Shown: piece by piece, positions 8,450-17,915 of the stretch
How the letters are laid out: the number at the start of each line of letters is the position of its first letter
Numbering within the stretch: the first letter of the stretch is position 1
Origin: Endozoicomonas sp. Mp262
Lineage (GTDB): Bacteria; Pseudomonadota; Gammaproteobacteria; Pseudomonadales; Endozoicomonadaceae
Reading direction: 5' to 3'
NCBI RefSeq assembly: GCF_025643335.1
Contig: NZ_CP092489.1
Span: 443,501-507,500 of the forward strand
Length of the DNA: 64,000 nt
Position numbers and translations under genes: made by a program
The notes under the pieces: model-generated
What the model was told of the DNA's origin: nothing
Seen by the model: only the letters and a program-made list of their open reading frames with translations
Databases searched by the model: none

Positions 8450-9196
8450 TCAGAACGGGAACCATGGACTGTTTACAATTCGGGTCAGCCAGCCAGGTTT
8501 AAGGGCATCGCCCTGAGGGCCAACCCCCGAGTAAGTAACCCTGGCTTGAGCCAGCTTCTTTGATGACACCTCATTATCAGTGGTAATATCCTCAGGCCTG
8601 AGAATGCCACTGATACGAACAAGTTCTGCCTCATCATTCAGCATCAGCCAGCTTTCGCCCTGCACCATCAATGTGCCATTAGGCATGACACCGGTTACCT
8701 GTACGGCCACAGAACCCTCAGTCACTTTCGACTCTCTGGATAAATTGGTATCCCCACTGAACTTCCGAACCGGGGCCGGTATAGTGGAAGCAAGGGAGTA
8801 GCCACTGCCCAGAATGGAGGCACCGGTACGACCAAACAGTGTTGGGTCGCTGATCCTGATTTCACCATTTTTATTGATGGCTGAATTGGCATTTTTAGTG
8901 ATCTTGGTACCGCCCTCCAGATTCACTGTAAGAATATCCCCAACCCGATAAGCCCGCCGGTCCGAAAACAGCTGCACCGAATAATTGTGGCGAAACAAGC
9001 TGCCCGATTCAGTCATAGTCACTTCTTCAACAGAACGTTCCTGAATCATCTGAGGCAACTTCGAAGGATCTATCTTTACTGCCGAGGGAATCATTTCAGG
9101 TTTTACAGCCTCCATTTGCTGATGGGCTGTACAGCCCGTCAGCCCCCACAGGAGAGAATATAAAACCCATTGTTTAAGGGGTGATAAGCCCATCAT
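8450..9196 (-). CDS. flgH: FlgH, flagellar L-ring lipoprotein
   Basis: FlgH forms the L ring in the outer membrane. The protein has 248 residues and a lipobox LTGC near residue 22, so Cys22 would carry the lipid. The core YRVGDILTVNLEGGTKITKN and the end PEDITTDNEVSSKKLAQARV are characteristic. The start codon overlaps the flgG stop by one base (TAATG), which suggests coupled translation. Confidence 0.97.
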   Translation of the reverse strand: MMGLSPLKQWVLYSLLWGLTGCTAHQQMEAVKPEMIPSAVKIDPSKLPQMIQERSVEEVTMTESGSLFRHNYSVQLFSDRRAYRVGDILTVNLEGGTKITKNANSAINKNGEIRISDPTLFGRTGASILGSGYSLASTIPAPVRKFSGDTNLSRESKVTEGSVAVQVTGVMPNGTLMVQGESWLMLNDEAELVRISGILRPEDITTDNEVSSKKLAQARVTYSGVGPQGDALKPGWLTRIVNSPWFPF

Positions 9197-9981
9197 TAAA
9201 GTACCTGATTTGCGTACTTCATCATTTCATCTGCAGCAGCAATGGCCTTGGAATTCATTTCATAGGCTCGCTGCACCGAGATCATATTCACCAGCTCTTC
9301 AACAACACTCACATTGGAAGACTCAAGGGTATATTGTTTGACATTTCCGAGACCGTCACCTCCCGGAACCCCCACCACAGGGGCACCACTGGCAGCCGTC
9401 TGGATATAGACATTGCCGCCCTGGCTGGCCAAACCGGCCGGATTAATAAATGTAGCCAGGTTGACTTGTCCTACCTCTACAGGCTCAGCGCTGCCTGGCA
9501 GGGTCACCATCACAATGCCGTCATCACTGATGGTCAGGTTAGCAGCCCCTTCAGGAATGGTAATGGCAGGTTCCAGGGGAAGACCGGAAGCAGAAACAAA
9601 AGTACCTTCAGTATTTAGGTGAAACTGGCCGTTTCGGGTAAAAGCAGTGGTTCCGTCGGCCTGCAATACCTGAAAGAAGCCATTGCCAATAACCGCCAGA
9701 TCCAAAGGCTGGTTGGTGGTCTGGTAGTTACCTGCGGAGAAAATTTTCTGGGTACCGGTGATACGAACCCCTGTTCCCAACTGAAGACCGGAAGGCAAGA
9801 CATTTTGCTGATCCGATAAGGCACCGGGCATCCGCTCAACATGGTAGAAAAGGTCTTCAAAACTGACCCGGTCTCTCTTAAACCCGACGGTGTTAACATT
9901 GGCCAGGTTATTGGAAATAACCGCCATTTGCCGGTCCTGGGCACTTAACCCGGTTTTACTGATCCATAATGCTGGATTCAT
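9196..9981 (-). CDS. flgG: FlgG, distal rod protein
   Basis: FlgG forms the distal rod, the part that turns inside the L and P rings. The protein has 261 residues, the standard length. The N-terminus carries VISNNLANVNTVGFKRDRV and FEDLFYHVERMPGA. The C-terminus (NVSVVEELVNMISVQRAYEM) is the conserved helix. It is downstream of flgF in the rod-hook operon. Confidence 0.97.
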   Translation of the reverse strand: MNPALWISKTGLSAQDRQMAVISNNLANVNTVGFKRDRVSFEDLFYHVERMPGALSDQQNVLPSGLQLGTGVRITGTQKIFSAGNYQTTNQPLDLAVIGNGFFQVLQADGTTAFTRNGQFHLNTEGTFVSASGLPLEPAITIPEGAANLTISDDGIVMVTLPGSAEPVEVGQVNLATFINPAGLASQGGNVYIQTAASGAPVVGVPGGDGLGNVKQYTLESSNVSVVEELVNMISVQRAYEMNSKAIAAADEMMKYANQVL

Positions 9982-10047
9982 TTGTCATTGCCTCCCTGCA
10001 ATTAACTTATTCCTGCCACTCAGTGCAATAATGCTAAAACCGCTAAA

Positions 10048-10785
10048 TCATGACTCCCGTATCAGCTTGTCTCCGGCGGCTGCCAGCTCACTGGCGGTTT
10101 TCATGATTTTCAACTGAAATTCAAACTGTCGGCTTAAATCCATAATCTTGATCATTTCTTCAACAGCACTGACGTTACTGTCTTCCAGATAACCGGACTT
10201 CAACCGAATACGGTCTTCATGGGCCGCGGGTAAGCCATTCAAACTACGGAACATCCCGTCTTCATGCTTATAGATACCCATGGGTGTTGGATTAACCAAT
10301 TTCAGAGTCCCAACTTCTACAGGCTCTCCTCCCTCAACAGGAATAATCGAAATACCCCCTTCTGCACCGATCTCTACATCCCGATAGGGTGGCAATATAA
10401 TTTCACCGCCACCCACCGCAGAAACAGCCATGCCGTTTTCAGAGACCAATCGACCATCAAGGTCTGTGACAAAATGCCCCGCCCGGGTATAAGCCTCATT
10501 GCCTTCTTCATCCATCAATACAAACCAGCCGGGTCCCGGTAAGGCCAGATCAAGGTCACGCCCCGTCCTTGAGAGTGTTCCAACCGCCAGGCTACTGCCG
10601 CCTCCCTGAGTCTCCACCATAATCCGGCTGGGATGCCCCGCTCCGGGTAAGACATTGGCTACAGCATGGGAGTAATCCTTTCTGAACCCTTCGGTTTTAA
10701 TATTGGCCAGGTTGTTGGCATGTATTTTCTGGGCATTGAGTGCATGCTGGGCACCACTCATACCGGTATAAATAACCTTATCCAT
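10048..10785 (-). CDS. flgF: FlgF, proximal rod protein
   Basis: FlgF is one of the proximal rod proteins. The protein has 245 residues and begins MDKVIYTGMSGAQHALNAQK, followed by NNLANIKTEGFRKDY. Its C-terminal helix is NVSAVEEMIKIMDLSRQFEF. It follows flgE after only 2 bp. Confidence 0.96.
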   Translation of the reverse strand: MDKVIYTGMSGAQHALNAQKIHANNLANIKTEGFRKDYSHAVANVLPGAGHPSRIMVETQGGGSSLAVGTLSRTGRDLDLALPGPGWFVLMDEEGNEAYTRAGHFVTDLDGRLVSENGMAVSAVGGGEIILPPYRDVEIGAEGGISIIPVEGGEPVEVGTLKLVNPTPMGIYKHEDGMFRSLNGLPAAHEDRIRLKSGYLEDSNVSAVEEMIKIMDLSRQFEFQLKIMKTASELAAAGDKLIRES

Positions 10786-10787
10786 AA

Positions 10788-12083
10788 TCAGATAATGTTC
10801 ATCAGGGTTTGGGAAAGACTGCTGGCCGTTTCAATACTTTTGGCATTGGCCTGATAATTTCGCTGGGCCTCGATCAACTTGACCAATTCCTGGGATAGGT
10901 CAACATTGGAGGCTTCCAGAGAGGCTGTTTTCATTTCTCCCATGGTGCCGCTACCAGGGACACCAAACAGGGCGGCTCCTGATTGCTGAGTGTTAAGCCA
11001 TAAACTGTCACCGCCCGAAGCCAGGCCATTTTCATTGGCGAAGGCTGCCAGCACCACCTGGCCCTGGACAAAGCTGCGACCATTGGAATAAAGCGTTCTC
11101 AGGAAGCCATCATCACTGATCTGGATATTGGTTAGCTTACCGGGAGGAAAGCCATCCTGAGCTGAACGGGTGACATAAAAATCGGTTCCCATTTGGGTAA
11201 AGGAAGTGAAATCCACGGTAAGCGACAGGTCATCCACAGGGCCACTGCCTGCGCTTCCATCCCCTCCCAGATAATCATCACTCTCAATGGTAAAACCATT
11301 AATGGTGACATTATCAGCAGCAATGGTGGCACCCGGCAGCGTTGAGCCGGTAATGCTGGTTAATTCTCCACCATGGGAGAAATTAAATGTCAGCTCGGCA
11401 GGGGAAGCGCCGTCCATAATGGTATTTCCATCTATCTGAAAATACCCCGTCCACGCATTCCCTCCCCCCTTTGCCAAGTACATGCTCAAAGAATGGGCAT
11501 TACCCTGACTGTCATAGACATTAAAGGCCATGGAGGAGTTGTAACTATTCTGATTCAGAGGGTCAAAGGCAGTCCCCGAAGCAATCACCGGGTTCCGTGC
11601 ATCCAGGTTTGCGGCACCTTCCACATAAGTTGTCGCCTTACCGGTAATCTCACTGAAGTTGATGCCAAGGTCGGTAAGATTACCGCCCAGGATATTACCG
11701 TTGGCATCAGCGGCGTAACCTTGTAAGCGATAACCTTCGTTATTGACAATTTTGTTATCCGCATCAAGGTCAAAATAGCCCGCCCGGGTGAAAAACTGCT
11801 CGCCATCATCATCGCTCACCACAAAAAAACCGCTACCGATAATGGCCATATCCAGCTCCCGCCCGGTGGAATCAATACTCCCCTGGGTGAAATCCTGACT
11901 GACACTTGAGACCTTTACACCGGTTCCTACACTGTCATTGCCCAATGAATAGGCAAACAAATCGGCAAATTCACTCCTTGAGCTTTTATAACCCACAGTG
12001 TTGGAGTTAGCGATGTTGTTACTGATAACATCCAGATCATCCTTGGCCGCATTCAGGCCACTAAACCCTATTCCAAAAGACAT
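10788..12083 (-). CDS. flgE: FlgE, flagellar hook protein
   Basis: FlgE polymerises into the hook. The protein has 431 residues. The N-terminus is SFGIGFSGLNAAKDDLDVIS with NNIANSNTVGYKSSRSEF, and the C-terminus is NVDLSQELVKLIEAQRNYQA. The middle (about 100-340) is the variable outer domain, rich in Gly, Ser and Asp. FlgD, its cap, is encoded just upstream. Confidence 0.97.
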   Translation of the reverse strand: MSFGIGFSGLNAAKDDLDVISNNIANSNTVGYKSSRSEFADLFAYSLGNDSVGTGVKVSSVSQDFTQGSIDSTGRELDMAIIGSGFFVVSDDDGEQFFTRAGYFDLDADNKIVNNEGYRLQGYAADANGNILGGNLTDLGINFSEITGKATTYVEGAANLDARNPVIASGTAFDPLNQNSYNSSMAFNVYDSQGNAHSLSMYLAKGGGNAWTGYFQIDGNTIMDGASPAELTFNFSHGGELTSITGSTLPGATIAADNVTINGFTIESDDYLGGDGSAGSGPVDDLSLTVDFTSFTQMGTDFYVTRSAQDGFPPGKLTNIQISDDGFLRTLYSNGRSFVQGQVVLAAFANENGLASGGDSLWLNTQQSGAALFGVPGSGTMGEMKTASLEASNVDLSQELVKLIEAQRNYQANAKSIETASSLSQTLMNII

Positions 12084-12106
12084 AACAGTTCCCTCTGTTT
12101 TTTTAT

Positions 12107-12763
12107 TTACTGACTTATTGTCTGAATTGACGACAGCGAAATCTTTCCTATTCCCTTCAGGCTCAATAATGTGTCCTGTCCATTACCCGGAATGGTGACA
12201 CTTTCAACCTTTGCTGCCAGGTTAACCGGTGCATTAACATTTTCCCCATCAACATTTGCTACGGCAGTAATGGAGTAAACACCCGCAGGCAGCTCAACAC
12301 TGGAAAATGTCATAGCACCCGGATCAACATCGCCCATACTGATTTTATCCACCTCATTGCCTTGCTCATCCAGCACATAGAGGGTTAACAGGTCAGTATC
12401 CTCAGGAATATGGACCTCCCCTGTTAACCCGCCACCGTCATCCAGTTGAATGACATTGGCCGGAGCCAATACCATTTTGCCGATCAGCGCCTGGGCACTT
12501 AGTGACTGAGTCAACTGTAAGGAGCTGGTGAGGCCAGAAATCTGGGAATTAAGCGACTCCAGGTTTTCAACACTGGTAATCTGAGCCAGCTGACTGGTGA
12601 ATTCGCTATTATCCTGGGGGTTCAGGGGGTCCTGATTTTTTATCTGGGCCAATAAAAGCTTAAGAAACTGGCTTTTATCAAGGGCGTCTTCCGTGACAGA
12701 TGCACCGCTTGTCTGCCCCGAAAGCTGATTAGCCTGCTGTGTACTTATTCCCTGAATAGCCAT
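12107..12763 (-). CDS. flgD: FlgD, hook-capping scaffold protein
   Basis: FlgD caps the growing hook and is later replaced by FlgK. The protein has 218 residues. The N-terminal signature is FLKLLLAQIKNQDPLNPQDN, followed by SEFTSQLAQITSVENLESLN. The C-terminal part carries an FlgD Ig-like domain (LLTLYVLDEQGNEV; PAGVYSITAVA). It lies between flgC and flgE. Confidence 0.95.
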   Translation of the reverse strand: MAIQGISTQQANQLSGQTSGASVTEDALDKSQFLKLLLAQIKNQDPLNPQDNSEFTSQLAQITSVENLESLNSQISGLTSSLQLTQSLSAQALIGKMVLAPANVIQLDDGGGLTGEVHIPEDTDLLTLYVLDEQGNEVDKISMGDVDPGAMTFSSVELPAGVYSITAVANVDGENVNAPVNLAAKVESVTIPGNGQDTLLSLKGIGKISLSSIQTISQ

Positions 12764-12807
12764 AACCTTTCTCCCTGGTTCACGCTATACCCTGTTTTTG
12801 ATTGCTA

Positions 12808-13236
12808 TCACTGTCCCAATGCCAACAACCGCTGCTGCAGTTTCCTGGCAGTCACCATGACTTCCAGATTGGTCTGATAACTTCTGGAAGCAGACAACAT
12901 ATCTGCCATCTGCTCAACCACATTGATATTGGGATAAAAAACATACCCCTCTTCGTTCGACATGGGGTGTGTAGGCTGATAACGCATTTGTTCGTCACCG
13001 GTCTCTTCCCGATGTAAGTCTTTAACCTTCACCCGTGCAGCCAAATCTGTTTCCGAGCCAAAATCGAGGGTCTGGTCATACACGGCCTCAAAAATAGGCT
13101 GGATCGGTTTATAGGCTGCTTCCGCTGTTGTTCCTGCACTGCCTGCATTGGCCAGGTTACTGGCCACAGCATTGAGTCGTACGCTTTGGGCTGTCAGCGC
13201 AGAACCCGCTATTTCATAAAGATTGACCAGAGACAT
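12808..13236 (-). CDS. flgC: FlgC, proximal rod protein
   Basis: FlgC is a proximal rod subunit. The protein has 142 residues, slightly above the family's usual 135-140. It shows LNAVASNLANAGSAGTTAEA near the N-terminus, YPNINVVEQMADMLSASRSY near the C-terminus, and the motif PMSNEEGYV. Its start is 2 bp from the flgB stop. Confidence 0.96.
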   Translation of the reverse strand: MSLVNLYEIAGSALTAQSVRLNAVASNLANAGSAGTTAEAAYKPIQPIFEAVYDQTLDFGSETDLAARVKVKDLHREETGDEQMRYQPTHPMSNEEGYVFYPNINVVEQMADMLSASRSYQTNLEVMVTARKLQQRLLALGQ

Positions 13237-13238
13237 GC

Positions 13239-13622
13239 CTAGACCCTCCCATTGATAGCCAGTTCCAAAGATTTCAGTTTGGAATTAAGAAAGGTAAAAC
13301 TGCTCTGAAACTGCAACGAGTTACGGGTAAATTCTGCCTGCTCAAGGTGGAGTTCCACCGTGTTGCCGTCACTACTGGGCTGGCTGGGTATCCTGTATAA
13401 CGGATTTGACATCCCCCCTGCCGCTCCGATGGATATGTGTCCGGCGGAGGTTGTGCCATCTCCCTTCATTTGATCATTGAGCACCTGCTCAAATGAAATG
13501 TCTCGTGCCAGAAAGTTTGGCGTATCCACGTTAGCAAGGTTTGCAGCCAGTACTTCTGCCCGGTCTATTCTAAACCGAAGTGCTGCTGGATGAATTCCCA
13601 AGGCCTTTTCAAAACTAATCAT
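13239..13622 (-). CDS. flgB: FlgB, proximal rod protein
   Basis: FlgB is a proximal rod subunit and the first gene of this operon. The protein has 127 residues. RAEVLAANLANVDTPNFLAR is the family signature. The C-terminus (FTRNSLQFQSSFTFLNSKLK) is the usual helix. A sigma-54-like promoter lies 132 bp upstream and flgA is divergent beyond it. Confidence 0.96.
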   Translation of the reverse strand: MISFEKALGIHPAALRFRIDRAEVLAANLANVDTPNFLARDISFEQVLNDQMKGDGTTSAGHISIGAAGGMSNPLYRIPSQPSSDGNTVELHLEQAEFTRNSLQFQSSFTFLNSKLKSLELAINGRV

Positions 13623-13753
13623 GTTCTATCCCTGATCTGTCTAGCGCCCTACACCTGAAAAAGCTGCGTTTTTTTTCTTTACGTCATACAATGAGGTCAA
13701 TGGCTTAATTCAGCTGGCTCTTTTTAGCCTGGTTGTCTGATCACATTTACTTA

Positions 13754-13769
13754 AGCCAGAACCATGCCA
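13754..13769 (-). promoter_or_regulatory. Likely sigma-54 promoter of the flgB operon
   Basis: The minus strand reads TGGCATGGTTCTGGCT, against the sigma-54 consensus TGGCACG-N4-TTGCW. The GG and GC pairs are exactly 10 bases apart. The -24 half matches well and the -12 half has one mismatch. Early flagellar genes of Vibrio- and Aeromonas-type systems depend on sigma-54 and a dedicated activator, which is not encoded in this window. Confidence 0.5.
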
Positions 13770-13915
13770 GAAATAAAAATAAATTAATAAATGGATGATT
13801 TAATAAGATAAAAAAATAGATTTAGTGAATAAACCCAAGATCATGGAATGAAATTAAAACGCGAATCGGAAAATAAATTCCCCTTAATTTAATAAAAAGG
13901 AAAGGTTTTTCCCTG

Positions 13916-14632
13916 ATGATCCGGCATCTGGTTATTATTACTGCCCTACTATGGATGACTTTGGCGAAAGTCTCTGCCAATAATCCTATCGATACCACTG
14001 AACAAATCCGCCAGGCTGTCAACATGGCCCTTGAGCAGAAAGTCAGTGACTATGCTGACCAGCTGGGCGCCACACGTTATGAGCTGCACAGTCGGCTCTC
14101 TACGGGGCTGAATCGCCTTAAACCCTGCGCTAAAAAGCCCGAAGTGGTATCCATGGCCTATGGCAAACCCCTGCTCGGTGTTACCCGGCAAAAAGTGATA
14201 TGCAGGGAACCCGCTCCCTGGAGCGTTATTATTCAAACAAGGGTGGCAATCTACTCCCCGGTTCTGGTGAGTCGAAAAACAATCAGCAGCAGTCATACAG
14301 TCAATGGCAAGGATGTGGGTCTGGTGGAAATGGATCTGGCCGACCTTCCTGATAACTACCTGACCAGTGTCAAAGAGGTGATAGGGAAAAAACTCCGTTA
14401 CCGGGTCAGTGCAGGTAAAGTTATTACCTCTGACCTTTTAGAAAGAGAGCTACTGGTGAACAAAGGCGACAAGGTGGTCATTGAGTTTCATTCCACCGGA
14501 CTCCACGTCAAAATGTCAGGGATCGCCCTTGAGGATGGGGAACTGAATGAACAAATCAAGGTAAGAAATGCAGAGTCTGGCAAAATTATTGACGGTTTGA
14601 TTATGGAGGCCGGAAAGGTCAGTCCGCTTTAG
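13916..14632 (+). CDS. flgA: FlgA, P-ring assembly chaperone
   Basis: FlgA is a periplasmic chaperone that helps FlgI form the P ring. The protein has 238 residues with a signal peptide (LVIITALLWMTLAKVSA). The C-terminal SAF/FlgA domain spans about 115-238 and contains GKKLRYRVSAGKVITSDLLE and KGDKVVIEFHSTGLHVKMSG. It is the only flagellar gene of the left block on the plus strand, divergent from flgB. It converges on motB, whose stop lies 9 bp away. Confidence 0.93.
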   Translation: MIRHLVIITALLWMTLAKVSANNPIDTTEQIRQAVNMALEQKVSDYADQLGATRYELHSRLSTGLNRLKPCAKKPEVVSMAYGKPLLGVTRQKVICREPAPWSVIIQTRVAIYSPVLVSRKTISSSHTVNGKDVGLVEMDLADLPDNYLTSVKEVIGKKLRYRVSAGKVITSDLLERELLVNKGDKVVIEFHSTGLHVKMSGIALEDGELNEQIKVRNAESGKIIDGLIMEAGKVSPL

Positions 14633-14641
14633 CCTAATCAG

Positions 14642-15616
14642 TTATTCGGGAAAATTGGCTTCAGGCAGCTGATTTCTCCTGGCTTTATTGAGTGCCTGAT
14701 CCACCGTCTGCTTATCAACGGACTTCCTTTTGCCCTTATCCGCAATAGTCGTTCCCAGCATATTGGCTATTTTTTCTTCCTGCTCATCGGTAAGAACCAG
14801 TAATTCAACCCTTCGATTAGCGTTACTATCAGGATCATCATCCGCCGGAATGCGATCGGCCATACCCACCACAAATAAAATTTGCGCATTGTCTACCCCC
14901 CCGTAAACCAGTGTTTTCCTGGCAACCTGTGCCCGGTCAGAGGATAGCTCCCAATTAGAATAATCACTATTGCCAAAAGGCGTTGAGTCGGTATGACCGC
15001 TAATCATAAGGGAGCGTCGGGTATTACCAATAAATGGCGCTATTTCCAGCAGCAGATCCTCATACAGAGGGGTCAACTGACCGCTGCCACTGGCAAACAT
15101 TTCAGAGTTATTACTGTCCCTCAATACTATTCTGAGTCCCTCAGGTAATAAGTCCAGTTGAATGGCCTTTTGGGCCAATCCCCCTCTTAACATCTCGCCA
15201 TAACGCCCCTTACCCTCAAGATCCATTTTAGCTTCCAGCTCTTTTGCCAGGGCCTTGACTTCAACAATACCCTCATCCTCATTCAGACCCTCACTGCCCG
15301 CATCTTTATTACTGACGATATCAGCACCATCCATGGATACCGTGGATTCAGCCATGCTCAATATACTGCCAGTGCCGCCCAAATCGATGGGGTATTGACT
15401 GCCCGTGTGGCGGAAGGCTCCCTTGGCGGCAAAATACTGGGAAATTTCTTTTTTCTGCTCGTCATCCGTGACATTCAACAACCACAACAACAAGAACAAG
15501 GCCATCATGGCCAGTGCGAAGTCGGCAACAGCCACCTTCCATGATCCACCATGGTGTCCCGCATGAGCATGGGTCACCTTTTTTATAATAATTGGCTGTG
15601 CGCCGTCACCACTCAT
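14642..15616 (-). CDS. motB: MotB, stator protein (lateral LafU-type position)
   Basis: MotB anchors the stator to peptidoglycan and carries the ion-binding site. The protein has 324 residues. The single membrane helix WKVAVADFALAMMALFLLLW contains Asp32, the same residue number as the proton-binding Asp of E. coli MotB. The OmpA-like domain at about 170-285 has ISGHTDSTPFG and NRRVELLVL. A basic tail follows (KGKRKSVDKQTVDQALNKAR). The start overlaps the motA stop by 4 bp. Proton use is inferred from overall similarity, not proven. Confidence 0.93.
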   Translation of the reverse strand: MSGDGAQPIIIKKVTHAHAGHHGGSWKVAVADFALAMMALFLLLWLLNVTDDEQKKEISQYFAAKGAFRHTGSQYPIDLGGTGSILSMAESTVSMDGADIVSNKDAGSEGLNEDEGIVEVKALAKELEAKMDLEGKGRYGEMLRGGLAQKAIQLDLLPEGLRIVLRDSNNSEMFASGSGQLTPLYEDLLLEIAPFIGNTRRSLMISGHTDSTPFGNSDYSNWELSSDRAQVARKTLVYGGVDNAQILFVVGMADRIPADDDPDSNANRRVELLVLTDEQEEKIANMLGTTIADKGKRKSVDKQTVDQALNKARRNQLPEANFPE

Positions 15617-16473
15617 TCGCGAGACTCACTCAGCATTTGTTCCATCTCTTCAAAGGTAGGCCGATCTTCACTGAACAGAATTTTTCGACCGGTTTCCACA
15701 GAAACTTCCGGGGGTGTACCACCATGATGACTGGACAGCGCATTTTTAATTAACTCCAGCGCCTTGATCTCCGCGTGAATTGAATGCCCTATGGCTCCAG
15801 CCATAGGGCCAACCACACCATATCCCAGAAATACCCCCATAAAGGTTCCCACCAGAGCTGCCCCGATTTTCATACCCAGCTCTTGAGCTGGTCCCCCCAG
15901 GGAACCCATGGTAATTACGATACCCAATACCGCCGCCATGATTCCGAAACCTGGCAGGGCATCGCCCATACTCGTCAATGCCTCAGCAGAGCGGCTAATT
16001 TCTTTCTCGTAGTTATGCATTTCCTCTTCAATCAAGGCTTCCAGCTCATGGGTATGAATGGAGTCCTCAAGCATCAGACGAAGATTTCCCGTCAGGAATT
16101 CAGTCACTGACTGGGTAGCAAGCACCTTAGGGTATTTGGTAAACAAACTGCTGTGCTCCGGTTTTTCAATATGTTCTTCAAGGGCTTTTTTACCGCCCTG
16201 CTTGCGAGCCATATTGAACAGGGCACAAAGAAGATGCATTAATTCCTCAAAATAAGCCCGGTTAAAACCATTACCGGCAAAAACATATTTTAGATGACGG
16301 AGAATGTTCTTAAGGACTGACCCCGGATTGGCAATAATCACGGCCCCGGTGGCCCCGCCAAAAATAATCAAAATTTCAAAAGGGTGCCAAAGATGAAGCA
16401 TCTGGCCATTGGAGGCAACATAACCCCCGAATATACTGCCTAGTAATACAATGAATCCGATGACGCCGAGCAT
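15613..16473 (-). CDS. motA: MotA, stator protein (lateral LafT-type position)
   Basis: MotA is the membrane stator subunit that pushes on FliG. The protein has 286 residues with four membrane helices, two at the N-terminus (LGVIGFIVLLGSIFGGYVAS) and two after the cytoplasmic loop. Pro in LPGFGIMAAVLGIVITMGSL is part of the conserved helix 3. The loop has the charged residues that contact FliG. The start lies inside fliA, with a 34-bp overlap, so motA is likely read from the fliA message. Confidence 0.95.
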   Translation of the reverse strand: MLGVIGFIVLLGSIFGGYVASNGQMLHLWHPFEILIIFGGATGAVIIANPGSVLKNILRHLKYVFAGNGFNRAYFEELMHLLCALFNMARKQGGKKALEEHIEKPEHSSLFTKYPKVLATQSVTEFLTGNLRLMLEDSIHTHELEALIEEEMHNYEKEISRSAEALTSMGDALPGFGIMAAVLGIVITMGSLGGPAQELGMKIGAALVGTFMGVFLGYGVVGPMAGAIGHSIHAEIKALELIKNALSSHHGGTPPEVSVETGRKILFSEDRPTFEEMEQMLSESRE

Positions 16474-17243
16474 ATCGATTCACCTCCCTTGTCTTGCTTA
16501 TCCTCAGCCAAAATCTCTTTCAGCTGAGACAACGCCTGTCTGTGTAACTGGCAAACCCTTGCTTCAGAGATATCCAGCACCAATGCCACTTCTTTCATAT
16601 TCAACTCATGGTTGTAATAAAGACTCAGCAATAGCTGTTCACGGGCAGAAAGTTCAGTAATGGCTGAAGCAAGCGCCCTGGCGCCTTCTCTTTTAATGGC
16701 TCCCCTTTCCAGGTCACCATTACGACTTAAGAACGCCTCTCGTCCTGTCATCACATCATCAAGGCTAACCAGGTGGGAACTATGGCTATGGGCGTGTATT
16801 TCACCGTACTCCGCAACACTGATTCCCATGCTGTCTGCAATTTCCCGGTCTGTTGGCGCCCGGCCCAAAGAAGACTCCAGCTGCCTTCGAGCCTGGTTTA
16901 TCCTCTGTATATCTTCCCGAAATGCCCGCGGACGCCCATCAGACTGCCTTAGCTCATCAATCATGGCTCCCCGGACACGCAGCATGGCAAACTGTCTGAA
17001 TCCTGCCATTCCCTTGCCATCATAGCGCTGGGCAGCTTCCAGTAGTCCTAAAAGCCCTGCCTGAAAAAGATCGTCCAAAGGTACTCTCGAACCAATCACA
17101 CCCATCAAATGCAGCGCGACCCTTTTAACGATGGGCAAGAAGGTATCAATAAGCTCTTCCGGCTTAAGGTTTTGGGCCTGCTCGTAGACCACAACCCCCG
17201 ATCCAGCCACACTACCCTGAAGATCTTCCTTACTTTTACCCAT
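16440..17243 (-). CDS. fliA: FliA, flagellar sigma-28 factor (lateral LafS-type position)
   Basis: FliA directs transcription of the late genes (filament, motor, flgM). The protein has 267 residues. Region 2 shows RVPLDDLFQAGLLGLLEAAQ and FRQFAMLRVRGAMIDELRQS, region 3 SLGRAPTDREIADSMGIS, and region 4 ELSAREQLLLSLYYNHELNM plus the HTH EVALVLDISEARVCQLHRQA. The gene sits between fliL and motA, the position of lafS in lateral clusters. The Ser-rich C-terminal tail overlaps motA. Confidence 0.95.
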   Translation of the reverse strand: MGKSKEDLQGSVAGSGVVVYEQAQNLKPEELIDTFLPIVKRVALHLMGVIGSRVPLDDLFQAGLLGLLEAAQRYDGKGMAGFRQFAMLRVRGAMIDELRQSDGRPRAFREDIQRINQARRQLESSLGRAPTDREIADSMGISVAEYGEIHAHSHSSHLVSLDDVMTGREAFLSRNGDLERGAIKREGARALASAITELSAREQLLLSLYYNHELNMKEVALVLDISEARVCQLHRQALSQLKEILAEDKQDKGGESICSASSDSLYY

Positions 17244-17272
17244 AGGCCGAAAGCATTTTCCTCACTAGCCCT

Positions 17273-17800
17273 TTATTGAATCACCATATCAGTGATCAAA
17301 ATATCGTCCATTTCTGCGCCAGTTCGCTCTTCATCAAGAAGGGCATTGATTCTTTCCAGTAGCTCTTTTCGAAATACATCGATGGCATCCGGTTTAAGTG
17401 CTTCGTCTACAGAAAAACCACTCAGGTATTTGACAACAGTATTTCGGATCCAGGGTTGGTAGGCATTCAAAACATCCTCAGCCCCTTCCCGCCGGCTCAT
17501 AATGGTCATTTTTATTTGAAGAAAGCGGGATCTTTTTGCCCCTTGCAGACTCAGCACAAAGGGATCAAGTTTGTAGAAATTGGGTTTTGCTGCCAGCGGT
17601 GCCAGTGGTGTAGCTGCCGGAGCTGCCGCCGCTACAGGTGCCGCCGCGGGATCGCCAGGTGCTTCTGACTTTTTGCCCAACATTAAGACAGCAAATACGC
17701 CAACGCCAATTGCCACAAGTAGCACCACAATCAGAATAATGATCAATAACTTGTTTGAGGAGCCTGAGGATTCTTTTTCTTCCTTTTTGTCATTAGCCAT
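17273..17800 (-). CDS. fliL: FliL, basal-body-associated protein
   Basis: FliL forms a ring around the stator and supports motor output. The protein has 175 residues. It has one membrane helix (LLIIILIVVLLVAIGVGVFA), a low-complexity Ala/Pro linker (about 48-70), and the family core KPNFYKLDPFVLSLQG with RFLQIKMTIMSR. It lies between fliK and fliA, as lafF does in lateral systems. Confidence 0.92.
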   Translation of the reverse strand: MANDKKEEKESSGSSNKLLIIILIVVLLVAIGVGVFAVLMLGKKSEAPGDPAAAPVAAAAPAATPLAPLAAKPNFYKLDPFVLSLQGAKRSRFLQIKMTIMSRREGAEDVLNAYQPWIRNTVVKYLSGFSVDEALKPDAIDVFRKELLERINALLDEERTGAEMDDILITDMVIQ

Positions 17801-17915
17801 CAGTGAGTCCCTTTTTGACGATTTTGACCTTAAGATCCTTCGGGTCAGAAATCATAATTAATACAGGATAGCTTTAATCCACTACCCGATTCCTTCTCAT
17901 TGGTATAACCCCGTT